Assembly: GCA_046595995.1 (NCBI GenBank)
Contig: JBKJNB010000116.1
Span: forward strand, 1 to 64,000
Direction: 5' to 3'
DNA length: 64,000 nucleotides
DNA from: JAWXBR01 sp046595995
GTDB lineage: Bacteria > Bacteroidota > Ignavibacteria > Kapaibacteriales > Kapaibacteriaceae
The position numbers and the translations under genes are program-made. Each line of letters opens with the position of its first letter. The first letter of the stretch is position 1. The notes under the pieces were generated by a model. The model made no database searches and was not told the DNA's origin. It saw only the letters and a program-made list of their open reading frames with translations. This document shows positions 25,862-33,674 of this stretch, piece by piece.

Positions 25862-27127
25862 ATGACTACCGATTACGAAACACTAGACAAGAACGATGAG
25901 CTCGCGAGCTTCCGCACGCGTTTCCACATCCCTCGTGGCGTGGATAAGAAAGCTGTCCACTACTTCTGTGGAAACAGCTTGGGACTTCAGCCCCTTGCGG
26001 CCCAAGATGCGATACGGCAGGAGATGGACGACTGGAGTCACCTTGGAGTTGAAGGGCACGTTCATGCTACACACCCATGGTTCTCGTATCATAGTGCCTT
26101 CCCAGAATTGCTTGCGCCCTTAGTTGGTGCCAAGCCCATTGAAGTCGTGGCGATGAACTCGTTAACGGTGAATCTGCACTTGATGCTCACCTCCTTTTAC
26201 CGTCCAACGGCAGACCGACACACGGTTATCATGGCAGGCAAAGACTTTCCCTCTGATCGGTTCGCCATCGAAAGTCAGATTAGACTGCACGGTTATGACC
26301 CCGAACAGGCGATGATTGAGGTGCAACCGTTACCAGGTACACACGTGCTCACGACAGAGCAAATCCTGGCGGCAATCGAAGAGCATAAGGACTCAGTCGC
26401 CCTTGTCATGTTTAGCGGAGTGCACTTTCTGACTGGTCAGTTTTTCGACCTCGAAAAAATTACACATGCTGGACACGCCGCAGGAGCGTGCGTGGGCATA
26501 GATCTAGCCCATGCAATTGGCAATGTTGAGATGCGGTTACATGATTGGAACGTCGACTTCGCTGTTTGGTGCTCTTACAAGTATTTGAATTCTGGACCCG
26601 GTGGAGTTGGTGGCGCGTTTGTACATGAGGTTCATGCAGAACGCAACGATCTCCCTCGCCTCGCTGGATGGTGGGGCCATGATGAGGCGACACGTTTTGA
26701 AATTGAACGCAGCTTCAATGCTATGCCTGGAGCAAACGGCTGGCAACTATCTAACGCACAGGTTTTTTCATTAGCTGTGCATCGAACCGCACTTGAGATT
26801 TTTTCAGAGGCACGCATGGACCGCATCAGTGCAAAACGCGATCGTCTCACCTCGTTCGCAGAACGTACAATCGACGACGCACTTAAGCACACCGACACTG
26901 CTCGCATAATAACGCCCCGCGATTCTCGGCAGCGCGGAGCTCAGCTGTCTGTCGCATTTGACCGCGGCGGACGTGAGGTATTCGAAGGGCTTATTGCCGA
27001 TCGTATGATCGTCGACTGGAGGACACCGAACATCATTCGTATCGCCCCTGCGCCGCTCTATACGTCGTACGCAGATGTTGCGGCCTTTGGCGATTCGTTC
27101 GGGCAACTGGTAAAGAAGTACTTATGA
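25862..27127 (+). CDS. kynU: Kynureninase
   Basis: 421 residues from ATG 25862; an ATG at 25853 and a GTG at 25778 are alternatives, and no ribosome-binding site decides. Features: FRTRFHIPRG, YFCGNSLGLQP, DWSHLGVEGH, and the PLP lysine in CSYKYLNSGPGGVGG, with DLAHAIGN holding the PLP Asp. The enzyme splits kynurenine or 3-hydroxykynurenine to (hydroxy)anthranilate and alanine, in tryptophan breakdown or NAD synthesis. No other kynurenine-pathway gene is near. It overlaps rlmB by 4 nt. Confidence 0.92.
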   Translation: MTTDYETLDKNDELASFRTRFHIPRGVDKKAVHYFCGNSLGLQPLAAQDAIRQEMDDWSHLGVEGHVHATHPWFSYHSAFPELLAPLVGAKPIEVVAMNSLTVNLHLMLTSFYRPTADRHTVIMAGKDFPSDRFAIESQIRLHGYDPEQAMIEVQPLPGTHVLTTEQILAAIEEHKDSVALVMFSGVHFLTGQFFDLEKITHAGHAAGACVGIDLAHAIGNVEMRLHDWNVDFAVWCSYKYLNSGPGGVGGAFVHEVHAERNDLPRLAGWWGHDEATRFEIERSFNAMPGANGWQLSNAQVFSLAVHRTALEIFSEARMDRISAKRDRLTSFAERTIDDALKHTDTARIITPRDSRQRGAQLSVAFDRGGREVFEGLIADRMIVDWRTPNIIRIAPAPLYTSYADVAAFGDSFGQLVKKYL

Positions 27128-27891
27128 CAGCAGACCACGCAGACATCGACCCCGCACGGTATGTCGTGGGCAGACGTGCCGTTATGGAGTCGTTGCAGTC
27201 TGGCAACCCACTCGAGAAAATTTTTGTGTCGTATGGTGCAGATGATGGTCCGCTTGGAACCATTCGTGCCCAAGCAAAACGGTCGAGTGTGCAGTGCTCA
27301 GTGATGGACCGAAGAAAATTTCAGGCCCTCGAACGAGCATTGAATGTTGGAGCAAACGATGCGCAAGGCGTTATTGCATTACGTCCAATTCGTGAGGCAA
27401 CGACACTCGCGGCATTGCTGGCATATGTGCACGGCGAACCGCCGCTAATCGTAGCACTTGACGGCATCATGGATCCCCACAACCTCGGCGCAATTGCGCG
27501 TTCGGCAGAAGGGGCTGGGGCAAAGGGTCTCATATTACCGGAGAAGTTTGGCTCGCCAATTACACCGACGGCAGTGAAGGCGTCTGCAGGTGCACTAGAA
27601 CATTTGCCCTCTGCCAAAGTTCTCCGCATGTCTGAAGCACTAGAGACTGCAAAAAAAGCGGGCTTCACAATTATCGGAGCAGCGTCCCCAGGCACAGTAC
27701 ACTATAGAAAAGCTGACTATCGTGGACCATGCATCATCGTTCTTGGTAACGAAGGCGAAGGTCTTCATCCGCGTGTGCAGCAGATATGCTCCCAACTAGT
27801 CGAGATTCCTATGTCGGGCCAGATCGCATCCCTAAATGCATCTGTTGCAGCCGGCATTATACTATTTGAGGCCCAAGCCCAACGCGCTTAG
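27124..27891 (+). CDS. rlmB: 23S rRNA (guanosine-2'-O)-methyltransferase RlmB
   Basis: 255 residues, ATG overlapping the kynU stop. N-terminal substrate-binding domain (VVGRRAVMESLQSG) and C-terminal SPOUT domain with motifs ALDGIMDPHNLGAIARSAEG, VLGNEGEGL and IPMSGQIASLNASVAAGIIL, which form the AdoMet knot. It methylates the 2'-O of a peptidyl-transferase-loop guanosine in 23S rRNA. It could be another TrmH-family member, but the motif set fits RlmB best. Confidence 0.88.
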   Translation: MTADHADIDPARYVVGRRAVMESLQSGNPLEKIFVSYGADDGPLGTIRAQAKRSSVQCSVMDRRKFQALERALNVGANDAQGVIALRPIREATTLAALLAYVHGEPPLIVALDGIMDPHNLGAIARSAEGAGAKGLILPEKFGSPITPTAVKASAGALEHLPSAKVLRMSEALETAKKAGFTIIGAASPGTVHYRKADYRGPCIIVLGNEGEGLHPRVQQICSQLVEIPMSGQIASLNASVAAGIILFEAQAQRA

Positions 27892-27895
27892 GGCA

Positions 27896-27931
27896 AAAAA
27901 AGAGCCTCTCGCTTGGTGTGGGGCGAGAGGC
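27896..27931 (-). terminator. Intrinsic terminator, minus strand
   Basis: A 9-bp stem (27904-27912 with 27923-27931) around a 10-nt loop is followed on the minus strand by CTCTTTTTTT. The plus strand has no T-run, so it serves leftward transcription, from the candidate small RNA or the TetR pair. Confidence 0.75.
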
Positions 27932-28086
27932 ATATGAGGGGGTTATGTCGGTTGTCTTCAGCAGTGTTGTGCATTCTGCTGAAGTTCCGATGTCACGTTA
28001 GGTTAACAACGATTCAGAAAACTATTCAGTTCCATTTTCCGCGGGTGAAGTTATCCACCGGTACTAAAATGGTTTCCACAGTTTCT
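27896..28086 (-). ncRNA. Candidate structured small RNA, ~190 nt
   Basis: Reading leftward, a -7-like TAACTTTG (28099-28092) is followed about 6 nt later by the presumed start near 28086. The transcript would fold into a stem CCATTTT/AAAATGG with an inner GTG/CAC helix (28072-28032), a 9-bp stem CTTCAGCAG/CTGCTGAAG with outer TCGG/CCGA (about 27990-27950), and the terminator GCCTCTCGC/GCGAGAGGC followed by TCTTTTTTT. No known family was recognised: it lacks the SRP GGAA-loop core and end-to-end pairing typical of 6S RNA. It could instead be the 3' UTR of the TetR operon. Confidence 0.45.
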
Positions 28087-28091
28087 TCGCA

Positions 28092-28099
28092 CAAAGTTA
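28092..28099 (-). promoter_or_regulatory. -7 element (TAACTTTG) for the candidate small RNA
   Basis: Minus-strand match to TAnnTTTG, 20 nt beyond the TetR stop and ~190 nt before a strong terminator, with no gene between. Confidence 0.4.
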
Positions 28100-28118
28100 A
28101 CACAAATCATGAACATAC

Positions 28119-28697
28119 CTAACGCGGTCGGATGCCTTTTAGGAGCACATCCACCACTGTTTCGGGTTCCGGAGCCTTCAGTCGGAGCGCCTGCCGAGCT
28201 TCGGGATGTAGCAGGCAATCCAACGCCATTAACGTTACGGCGACAGTTGAGTCCATATTCATTCCCGTGCGGACAGCCCCGTTTTCAAGCCCCTTATCGA
28301 GAATCGTTCGCAAATGTTTACAGAGAAAGCTGCTCCGGGATTTCAACAGTCGAGCACCAATACGAGGTTCGGCCGTTTGTAGGTCGCAGAACAGAGGGGC
28401 TGAAAAGCGTCCAGAGCCTCTTGCCACAGCAGTAAGGAACCGCCGTAGGCAGTCTTCGAACGCTACCGGATTGCTGAGGTCCATGACTGCGACACAAGCG
28501 TCAATTTCGCGTCCGGCACGAATGAACGACCTGACAACGATTGCCAGTTTCGAGGGAAAGAGGGCGTAGATAGTTCGCTTCGACACTCCGGCCTCTTTCG
28601 CAATCTGCTCTGTTGTCACGCGCAGGTATCCAAAGCGATAGAAGAGCGCTTCGGACACTCGCAATACGCGCTCTTCCTGTTCTGTGGGCGCCCTCAT
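28119..28697 (-). CDS. TetR-family transcriptional regulator
   Basis: 192 residues. The N-terminal helix-turn-helix (about 10-55) reads LRVSEALFYRFGYLRVTTEQ then IAKEAGVSKRTIYALFPSK, the TetR signature. The ligand-binding half is helical with no identifiable ligand. Its ATG overlaps the stop of the upstream TetR gene (ATGA), so both come from one message. Target genes are unknown; the divergent lysS is adjacent but an unlikely sole target. Confidence 0.85.
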   Translation of the reverse strand: MRAPTEQEERVLRVSEALFYRFGYLRVTTEQIAKEAGVSKRTIYALFPSKLAIVVRSFIRAGREIDACVAVMDLSNPVAFEDCLRRFLTAVARGSGRFSAPLFCDLQTAEPRIGARLLKSRSSFLCKHLRTILDKGLENGAVRTGMNMDSTVAVTLMALDCLLHPEARQALRLKAPEPETVVDVLLKGIRPR

Positions 28698-29317
28698 GCG
28701 GGAAGCTCGCGCGCTAGTATGCCGTTGAGGAAGACATCGACAAAAGCCTTGTTTACATTCTCAGCCGGAATACCTGAATCCTCGAGAATAGAGTAGTCCA
28801 TGCACGAATTATGCAATGCTGCATACATCGATATCATACCGTCGAAGTCGAATTCGGGACACAAAGCACCTGACTCGCGCGCGCTGGACATCATGTTGAC
28901 GAAGTGGACGAATCGCGTGCGACGCCAGGCATCAAACTCTTCATACGTCTGCGGTGCGGCTATTCGCATCTCCTTTATCGAAGATGGCGATCGTAATTGG
29001 GCGTATTGCGGAGAAATACCAACAACGAGCTGTTCAAATCGTGCATCGAAACTCTCTTCCACTCCGCTAAACAACGGTGTCGTGAACTCCTCAACCTCGT
29101 GCATAATCGAGAGCACAACCGATTGCAGAACGGCTTCTTTTGTGTGGAACAGGCGATACACAGTTTTCTTGGACACCTTAGCTGTCTTAGCAACCTGATC
29201 CATGGTGCTGCCAGTATACCCGTTGCCAAGAAAGAAATCTTTAGCGAGTAGGGTAAGACGATCACGTAGTGCAAGTTCTGAAGGGCTCAGAGACGTGGTC
29301 TGATCGGTGTGCGGCAT
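28694..29317 (-). CDS. TetR-family transcriptional regulator
   Basis: 207 residues. Helix-turn-helix at about 18-65: LLAKDFFLGNGYTGSTMDQ and VAKTAKVSKKTVYRLFHTK. The C-terminal part is a helical sensor domain with no known ligand. It is the first gene of a two-TetR operon, divergent from lysS. The -7 octamer lies only 3 nt before the ATG, so its mRNA may be leaderless. The two regulators share only the HTH pattern and may form heterodimers, which is speculative. Confidence 0.85.
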   Translation of the reverse strand: MPHTDQTTSLSPSELALRDRLTLLAKDFFLGNGYTGSTMDQVAKTAKVSKKTVYRLFHTKEAVLQSVVLSIMHEVEEFTTPLFSGVEESFDARFEQLVVGISPQYAQLRSPSSIKEMRIAAPQTYEEFDAWRRTRFVHFVNMMSSARESGALCPEFDFDGMISMYAALHNSCMDYSILEDSGIPAENVNKAFVDVFLNGILARELPA

Positions 29318-29320
29318 TCA

Positions 29321-29328
29321 CAAACATA
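29321..29328 (-). promoter_or_regulatory. -7 element (TATGTTTG) 3 nt before a TetR start
   Basis: Minus-strand octamer fits TAnnTTTG. With the usual 5-7 nt to the transcription start, the mRNA would begin at the ATG (29317). Confidence 0.45.
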
Positions 29329-29368
29329 CACGCGGCAGGTCGTACGCACGAACCCGTGGCCTGGCTCC

Positions 29369-29376
29369 TATCTTTG
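29369..29376 (+). promoter_or_regulatory. -7 element (TATCTTTG) 6 nt before lysS ATG
   Basis: Fits TAnnTTTG; only CTGTCT separates it from ATG 29383, suggesting a leaderless lysS mRNA. No ribosome-binding site is present. Confidence 0.45.
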
Positions 29377-29382
29377 CTGTCT

Positions 29383-30933
29383 ATGATCGATCTATCCGAA
29401 CGCAACGAACAAGAACGACGTCGATTCGAAGAACTCGAATTGCTCCGACAGATGGGAATTCAAGTCTATCCCGTCTCTTTCGACAAGACGCACGACGCGC
29501 AGCAGATTCTGCGCGAATACACGGACGATGCAGCCGCATCTGGTGGCGACGGTGCAGGCGTAACCGGTGGCGCAGACCTAAGCAATGTCGCGGTGGCCGG
29601 ACGCATCATGACCATGCGGCGCATGGGCAAGGCATCGTTCGTTCACCTGCAGGACCAATCGGGTCGTATTCAGGTCTACCTCAAGAAGGATGATCTTGGT
29701 GATGCGTACGAGATGCTAAAGTTGTTTGATATCGGTGATCTGATCGGCGTTCGTGGCTACGCATTCCGTACCCGTACCGGAGAGATAAGTGTTCACGTTG
29801 CCGAAGTGACGCTTCTTGCAAAGTGCGTCACACCAATTCCGATTGCGAAGGAAGAAACTGATGAGCACGGCAACGTCGTTCGGTACGATGCATTTGCTGA
29901 CAAAGAGCAACGCTACCGCAAGCGTTATCTCGATCTCATAGCAAACCCTGAGATCAAGGCAACGTTTCGAACGCGTGCGCACATCATTTCTGCCATGCGC
30001 CGCTTCTTCGATGCGCGCGGCTGGCTAGAAGTAGAGACGCCGATTCTGCAGCCTATTTATGGCGGTGCGACGGCGCGTCCGTTCATGACGCATCACAATG
30101 CACTCGACATCGACCTGTACCTACGCATCGCCGACGAGCTCTACCTAAAGCGCCTCATTGTAGGGGGCTTCGAAGGGGTCTACGAGATTTCGAAAAACTT
30201 CCGCAACGAAGGCATGGACCGTACACACAACCCAGAGTACACGGCCATGGAGATCTATGTGGCATACAAAGATTACCTGTGGATGATGGACATGACGGAA
30301 GAGTTGGTGCACAGCATTGTTGTGTCGGTACACAACACAACAACTGTTCCGTACGGCGACACCGACGTTTCGTACGCACGACCGTTCCGCAGAGCACGTA
30401 TGTATGACTTACTCCTTGAGCACACAGGCAAAGACTTGCGTGGCATGGATCGAGCGCAATTGTTGGCCGTCGCTCGTGATGCAAGTGTCCCGGTTGAAAG
30501 TTCAGCCAGCTCAATGAAAATTCTGGATGAGATTTTTTCCGAAAAAGTGCAGCCCCATCTCATTCAGCCGACATTCATCATGGATTATCCGGTGGAAATG
30601 TCGCCTCTTGCGAAAGCTCATCGTACCGACGCAGGGTTGGTTGAACGCTTCGAGTTGTTTGTTATGGGAAAAGAAATAGCTAATGCGTTCAGTGAACTGA
30701 ATGACCCTATCGAACAACGACTGCGTCTAGAAGAGCAGGCGAAAATTCGTGCAGAAGGTGACGATGAAGCGATGGTTGTTGACGAGGAGTTTCTTCATGC
30801 ACTCGAAGTCGGCATGCCGCCAACTGCTGGTCTCGGCATCGGCATCGACAGATTAGTAATGTTGCTTACAAATACAGATTCAATCCGCGACGTGCTCTTC
30901 TTCCCGCAAATGCGGCCCATCGAGGTGCAGTAG
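29383..30933 (+). CDS. lysS: Lysine-tRNA ligase, class II
   Basis: 516 residues from ATG 29383, consistent with family starts (IDLSERNEQERRRFEELELL). The N-terminal OB anticodon-binding domain includes VAVAGRIMTMRRMGKASFVH; the catalytic domain has motif 2 FRNEGMDRTHNPEYTAMEIY and motif 3 GLGIGIDRLVMLLT. A Gly/Ala-rich insert (DDAAASGGDGAGVTGGADLS) lies before the OB fold. It charges tRNA-Lys. The M50 protease gene follows with no gap. Confidence 0.97.
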   Translation: MIDLSERNEQERRRFEELELLRQMGIQVYPVSFDKTHDAQQILREYTDDAAASGGDGAGVTGGADLSNVAVAGRIMTMRRMGKASFVHLQDQSGRIQVYLKKDDLGDAYEMLKLFDIGDLIGVRGYAFRTRTGEISVHVAEVTLLAKCVTPIPIAKEETDEHGNVVRYDAFADKEQRYRKRYLDLIANPEIKATFRTRAHIISAMRRFFDARGWLEVETPILQPIYGGATARPFMTHHNALDIDLYLRIADELYLKRLIVGGFEGVYEISKNFRNEGMDRTHNPEYTAMEIYVAYKDYLWMMDMTEELVHSIVVSVHNTTTVPYGDTDVSYARPFRRARMYDLLLEHTGKDLRGMDRAQLLAVARDASVPVESSASSMKILDEIFSEKVQPHLIQPTFIMDYPVEMSPLAKAHRTDAGLVERFELFVMGKEIANAFSELNDPIEQRLRLEEQAKIRAEGDDEAMVVDEEFLHALEVGMPPTAGLGIGIDRLVMLLTNTDSIRDVLFFPQMRPIEVQ

Positions 30934-31980
30934 ATGGGATACGCTCCTGGCCCCGACAAAGACAAACCCGTAGCGCGGCGACTACCTGTGTGGGCGAATG
31001 TGGCCCTATTCATGGCAACCGTTGTCAGCACAACCCTTGCTGGTGCAGCCTGGGCTGGTGTCAACCCGTATGAGATAACAAACTGGGGTCGTGGCATCAC
31101 GTATGCTGTGTTGCTAATGACGTTTCTAAGCGCACACGAATTCGGACACTACATAGCGGCACGCCGACACGGTGTTGACGCATCCTTGCCCTTTTTTATA
31201 CCTGTACCTCCGATGTTAATGCCATTTGGTACGATGGGCGCGCTCATCCGACTGCGCAGCCGTATTACTTCGCGCGCCGCTCTTTTTGACATTGGTGTAT
31301 CAGGCCCGCTTGCGGGCTTTGTTGTTTGCATTGTTATCCTCGTCATCGGATTTCTGACACTACCGCCAATTGAGTATTTGCAGGCCATTCATCCCGAGGG
31401 ACTGAGCAACAAAGGCATGTTCTTTGGTGACACGTTTCTGTTCTCGTTTATGAGCTCAGTGTTTGTAAGCAACTCCGGCACTGGCTACATGCCGCCGATG
31501 AATGAGATCTACCACTATCCATTTTTATGTGTGGGCTGGTTTGGTCTCTTTGTAACAGCGTTGAATATGCTGCCGTTTGGTCAGTTGGACGGTGGGCACG
31601 TGCTCTATGCATTGACTGGACGTCTTCAGCATGTGGTAGGCCGCATCGGATGGTGGATACTGTTTGCTATGGGCTTCCTGTCGCTGTTGGGAGAATTTGC
31701 GTTCTTTCTGTCCGGGCCGTCACCATCCGACTTTGTTAACACACTACAGAATTCCATTGGTGTCCCTTTGCAGTCGGCCGTGCGCCAAGTGCCATGGCTT
31801 TTCGCGTTCGGCACTAGCTGGCTGCTATGGGCACTTCTCGTTCGTTTCCTCATTGGCGTCTATCATCCACCTATAGAAGACGAAACGCCATTGTCAACCG
31901 GACGACAGGTAGTGGGTTGGCTCTCAATTGCTGTGCTCGTGTTGAGCTTCTCACCCAACTCGGTGTACTTCGTTCAATGA
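30934..31980 (+). CDS. Site-2-protease-type (M50) membrane metalloprotease
   Basis: 348 residues with about 7-8 membrane segments. Zinc site HEFGHY (HExxH) in LLMTFLSAHEFGHYIAARRH, and the second motif NMLPFGQLDGGH supplying the Asp ligand. No PDZ domain is seen, unlike RseP. The family cuts membrane-bound substrates, usually anti-sigma factors or signal-peptide remnants. The start abuts the lysS stop, and its own stop overlaps the glycosyltransferase start (ATGA). Substrate unknown. Confidence 0.85.
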   Translation: MGYAPGPDKDKPVARRLPVWANVALFMATVVSTTLAGAAWAGVNPYEITNWGRGITYAVLLMTFLSAHEFGHYIAARRHGVDASLPFFIPVPPMLMPFGTMGALIRLRSRITSRAALFDIGVSGPLAGFVVCIVILVIGFLTLPPIEYLQAIHPEGLSNKGMFFGDTFLFSFMSSVFVSNSGTGYMPPMNEIYHYPFLCVGWFGLFVTALNMLPFGQLDGGHVLYALTGRLQHVVGRIGWWILFAMGFLSLLGEFAFFLSGPSPSDFVNTLQNSIGVPLQSAVRQVPWLFAFGTSWLLWALLVRFLIGVYHPPIEDETPLSTGRQVVGWLSIAVLVLSFSPNSVYFVQ

Positions 31981-33674
31981 CGTCGCGCCAGCATACTGTG
32001 GTAGCTGTGATTCTCGTGCTAACTGGTCTATACTTAATGCGCCTTTCGGGCACAGAGATTCAGCCATGGGACGAAGGTCTATATGCAGTACGGGCGAAAA
32101 GCATCCTCGAGTTCAACGCGTGGTGGGACCAAACACCTCACACTCTCGGCGGACTGTACTCTTCAACAGCGCCTCCGTTTGTACCGTGGCTGGTGGCACT
32201 GTCAATGTCTGCAATCGGTCCATCGACGATAGCCGTGCGCTTGCCAATCATACTCTGCTCTGCAATTGCGTTATGGATGATGTACCTAATAGCGCGACGC
32301 ATTGTAACGTTCGAACATTCGCTGTTGGCGGTCTGCGTATTGGCAGGCACGCTACAGTGGGCATTACTCGCTAGGCAGGCGATGACAGAGGTGCCCTTAA
32401 TGATGTGGTGCCTAGTAGCTCTCTGGTCGACTCTCGTATGGAATGAGGACATATCGAATAAAGTCAGATCGAATAGAGACAGAGCTAGTACTTGGTGGCC
32501 TCCAGTTGTATTCGGCATTGCTTTGGGTATGGCATTGTTGACAAAGATGCTCGTGTCGTTTGTGCCCCTTCTCTTCTTAGCGCCCCTTATCATCTATCGG
32601 TGGAAATCTAGTCGCTTCATGCTCATGTGTGCTTCTGCTCTGCTTATCGCTGCGGCGGTTGCGGCGCCGTGGTACATAATGATGGCTAGCACATACAATA
32701 TGTCGTTTCTGACTGGTGTACCATTCGCACACCTTGTCACTGAAGTTGAAGGCAACACCAAAGTGCTCGGACCGCTATTCTATATAAATCAACTGGTTGT
32801 GGGTCATGCCGTTCTTGTACTTGCATTGATCTTTGTTGCCGTGGCAATGGTCAAACGTGCGCTACTACCGCCTGCGTCACAACATGCAGCAATTGCCGTG
32901 ATGTCGTGGTTCGTTGGCGCTTTGTTGGTCTTTAGCGTCGCTGCGACGCAGCACGTGCATTACACGGTCATGCTAGTGCCTCCTGCGGTTCTACTTGCAG
33001 TGTATGCGGCAGAGCGCCTCCTGTTGCTTGCACCGCGTCGGTTTGTCATCGTTGCGTACGGGGTAGTAGCTGCACTAGCCGTTTGGGCAATACTGCCGGT
33101 CGCGCATCGGCAGGCGTTTCGAACGTCGCCATTTGATACATCTGTTTTGCTTGAAGGATCGATTATAGCGTTTCTTGTCGGTGTTGGGTTGCTCATACCA
33201 CATAGGCGCCTACAGATAATGGTGCTGCAGCTATTTAAACCTGTGCTTTATGGCGTAACTGCATTGTTTCTTGTTCGCACAGCAGCAGTTATCGTGAGTG
33301 GAAGTGAATTTGAGTTGCGTGGAGGTCGCGCAATTGCGACGAAGCTCCTCGACACAACGACTCCGTCGTTCACCTACCTGTACCATAGGCACAATGATGG
33401 CGACGCACTCAATCCGCAACTGGCCTGGTACCTCGACGGATGGATGACGGGGTGGACGAGAGGGCGATCGTACATGCCCGTTGCGCTTCCAGAAGACGGT
33501 GTTTCCGATTCCGCCAACGTGCTTGGTTTTCAGGGTGCATCGGTGTACATCGTATATCTGAATGCAGGCCAGCGAAATAGAGAAAGACTTCTTGATAAGG
33601 TGCGTACGGCCCTAGCTCCATCATACGAACCACAACAGTACGACGACTACACGCTGTTCACGCGCCGACGGTAG
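31977..33674 (+). CDS. GT39/ArnT-like membrane glycosyltransferase
   Basis: 565 residues from the ATG that overlaps the protease stop. About 11-12 hydrophobic segments. The acidic loop motif IQPWDEGLYAVRAKSILEF near residue 30 fits dolichyl-phosphate-mannose-protein or ArnT-type transferases, which use a polyprenyl-phosphate sugar and transfer it to protein or lipid A outside the inner membrane. The soluble C-terminal ~120 residues are unassigned. Its 3' end overlaps the convergent ABC exporter by 17 nt. Acceptor unknown. Confidence 0.75.
   Translation: MTSRQHTVVAVILVLTGLYLMRLSGTEIQPWDEGLYAVRAKSILEFNAWWDQTPHTLGGLYSSTAPPFVPWLVALSMSAIGPSTIAVRLPIILCSAIALWMMYLIARRIVTFEHSLLAVCVLAGTLQWALLARQAMTEVPLMMWCLVALWSTLVWNEDISNKVRSNRDRASTWWPPVVFGIALGMALLTKMLVSFVPLLFLAPLIIYRWKSSRFMLMCASALLIAAAVAAPWYIMMASTYNMSFLTGVPFAHLVTEVEGNTKVLGPLFYINQLVVGHAVLVLALIFVAVAMVKRALLPPASQHAAIAVMSWFVGALLVFSVAATQHVHYTVMLVPPAVLLAVYAAERLLLLAPRRFVIVAYGVVAALAVWAILPVAHRQAFRTSPFDTSVLLEGSIIAFLVGVGLLIPHRRLQIMVLQLFKPVLYGVTALFLVRTAAVIVSGSEFELRGGRAIATKLLDTTTPSFTYLYHRHNDGDALNPQLAWYLDGWMTGWTRGRSYMPVALPEDGVSDSANVLGFQGASVYIVYLNAGQRNRERLLDKVRTALAPSYEPQQYDDYTLFTRRR

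Larger units (their letters stand above)
27892..28118. other. 227-bp gene-free region holding a candidate small RNA
   Basis: No credible protein gene lies here. On the minus strand it has a -7-like octamer (28092-28099), two internal hairpins (28032-28072 and 27956-27984) and a terminator hairpin with T-tract (27896-27931), described separately. Confidence 0.7.

Noticed and set aside
28051..28085. DnaA-box-like words (TTATCCACC, TTTCCACA) in a gene-free stretch, possible replication origin
   Set aside because: Only near matches, no dnaA, dnaN or gidA nearby, and the first word sits in the stem-loop of the candidate small RNA.
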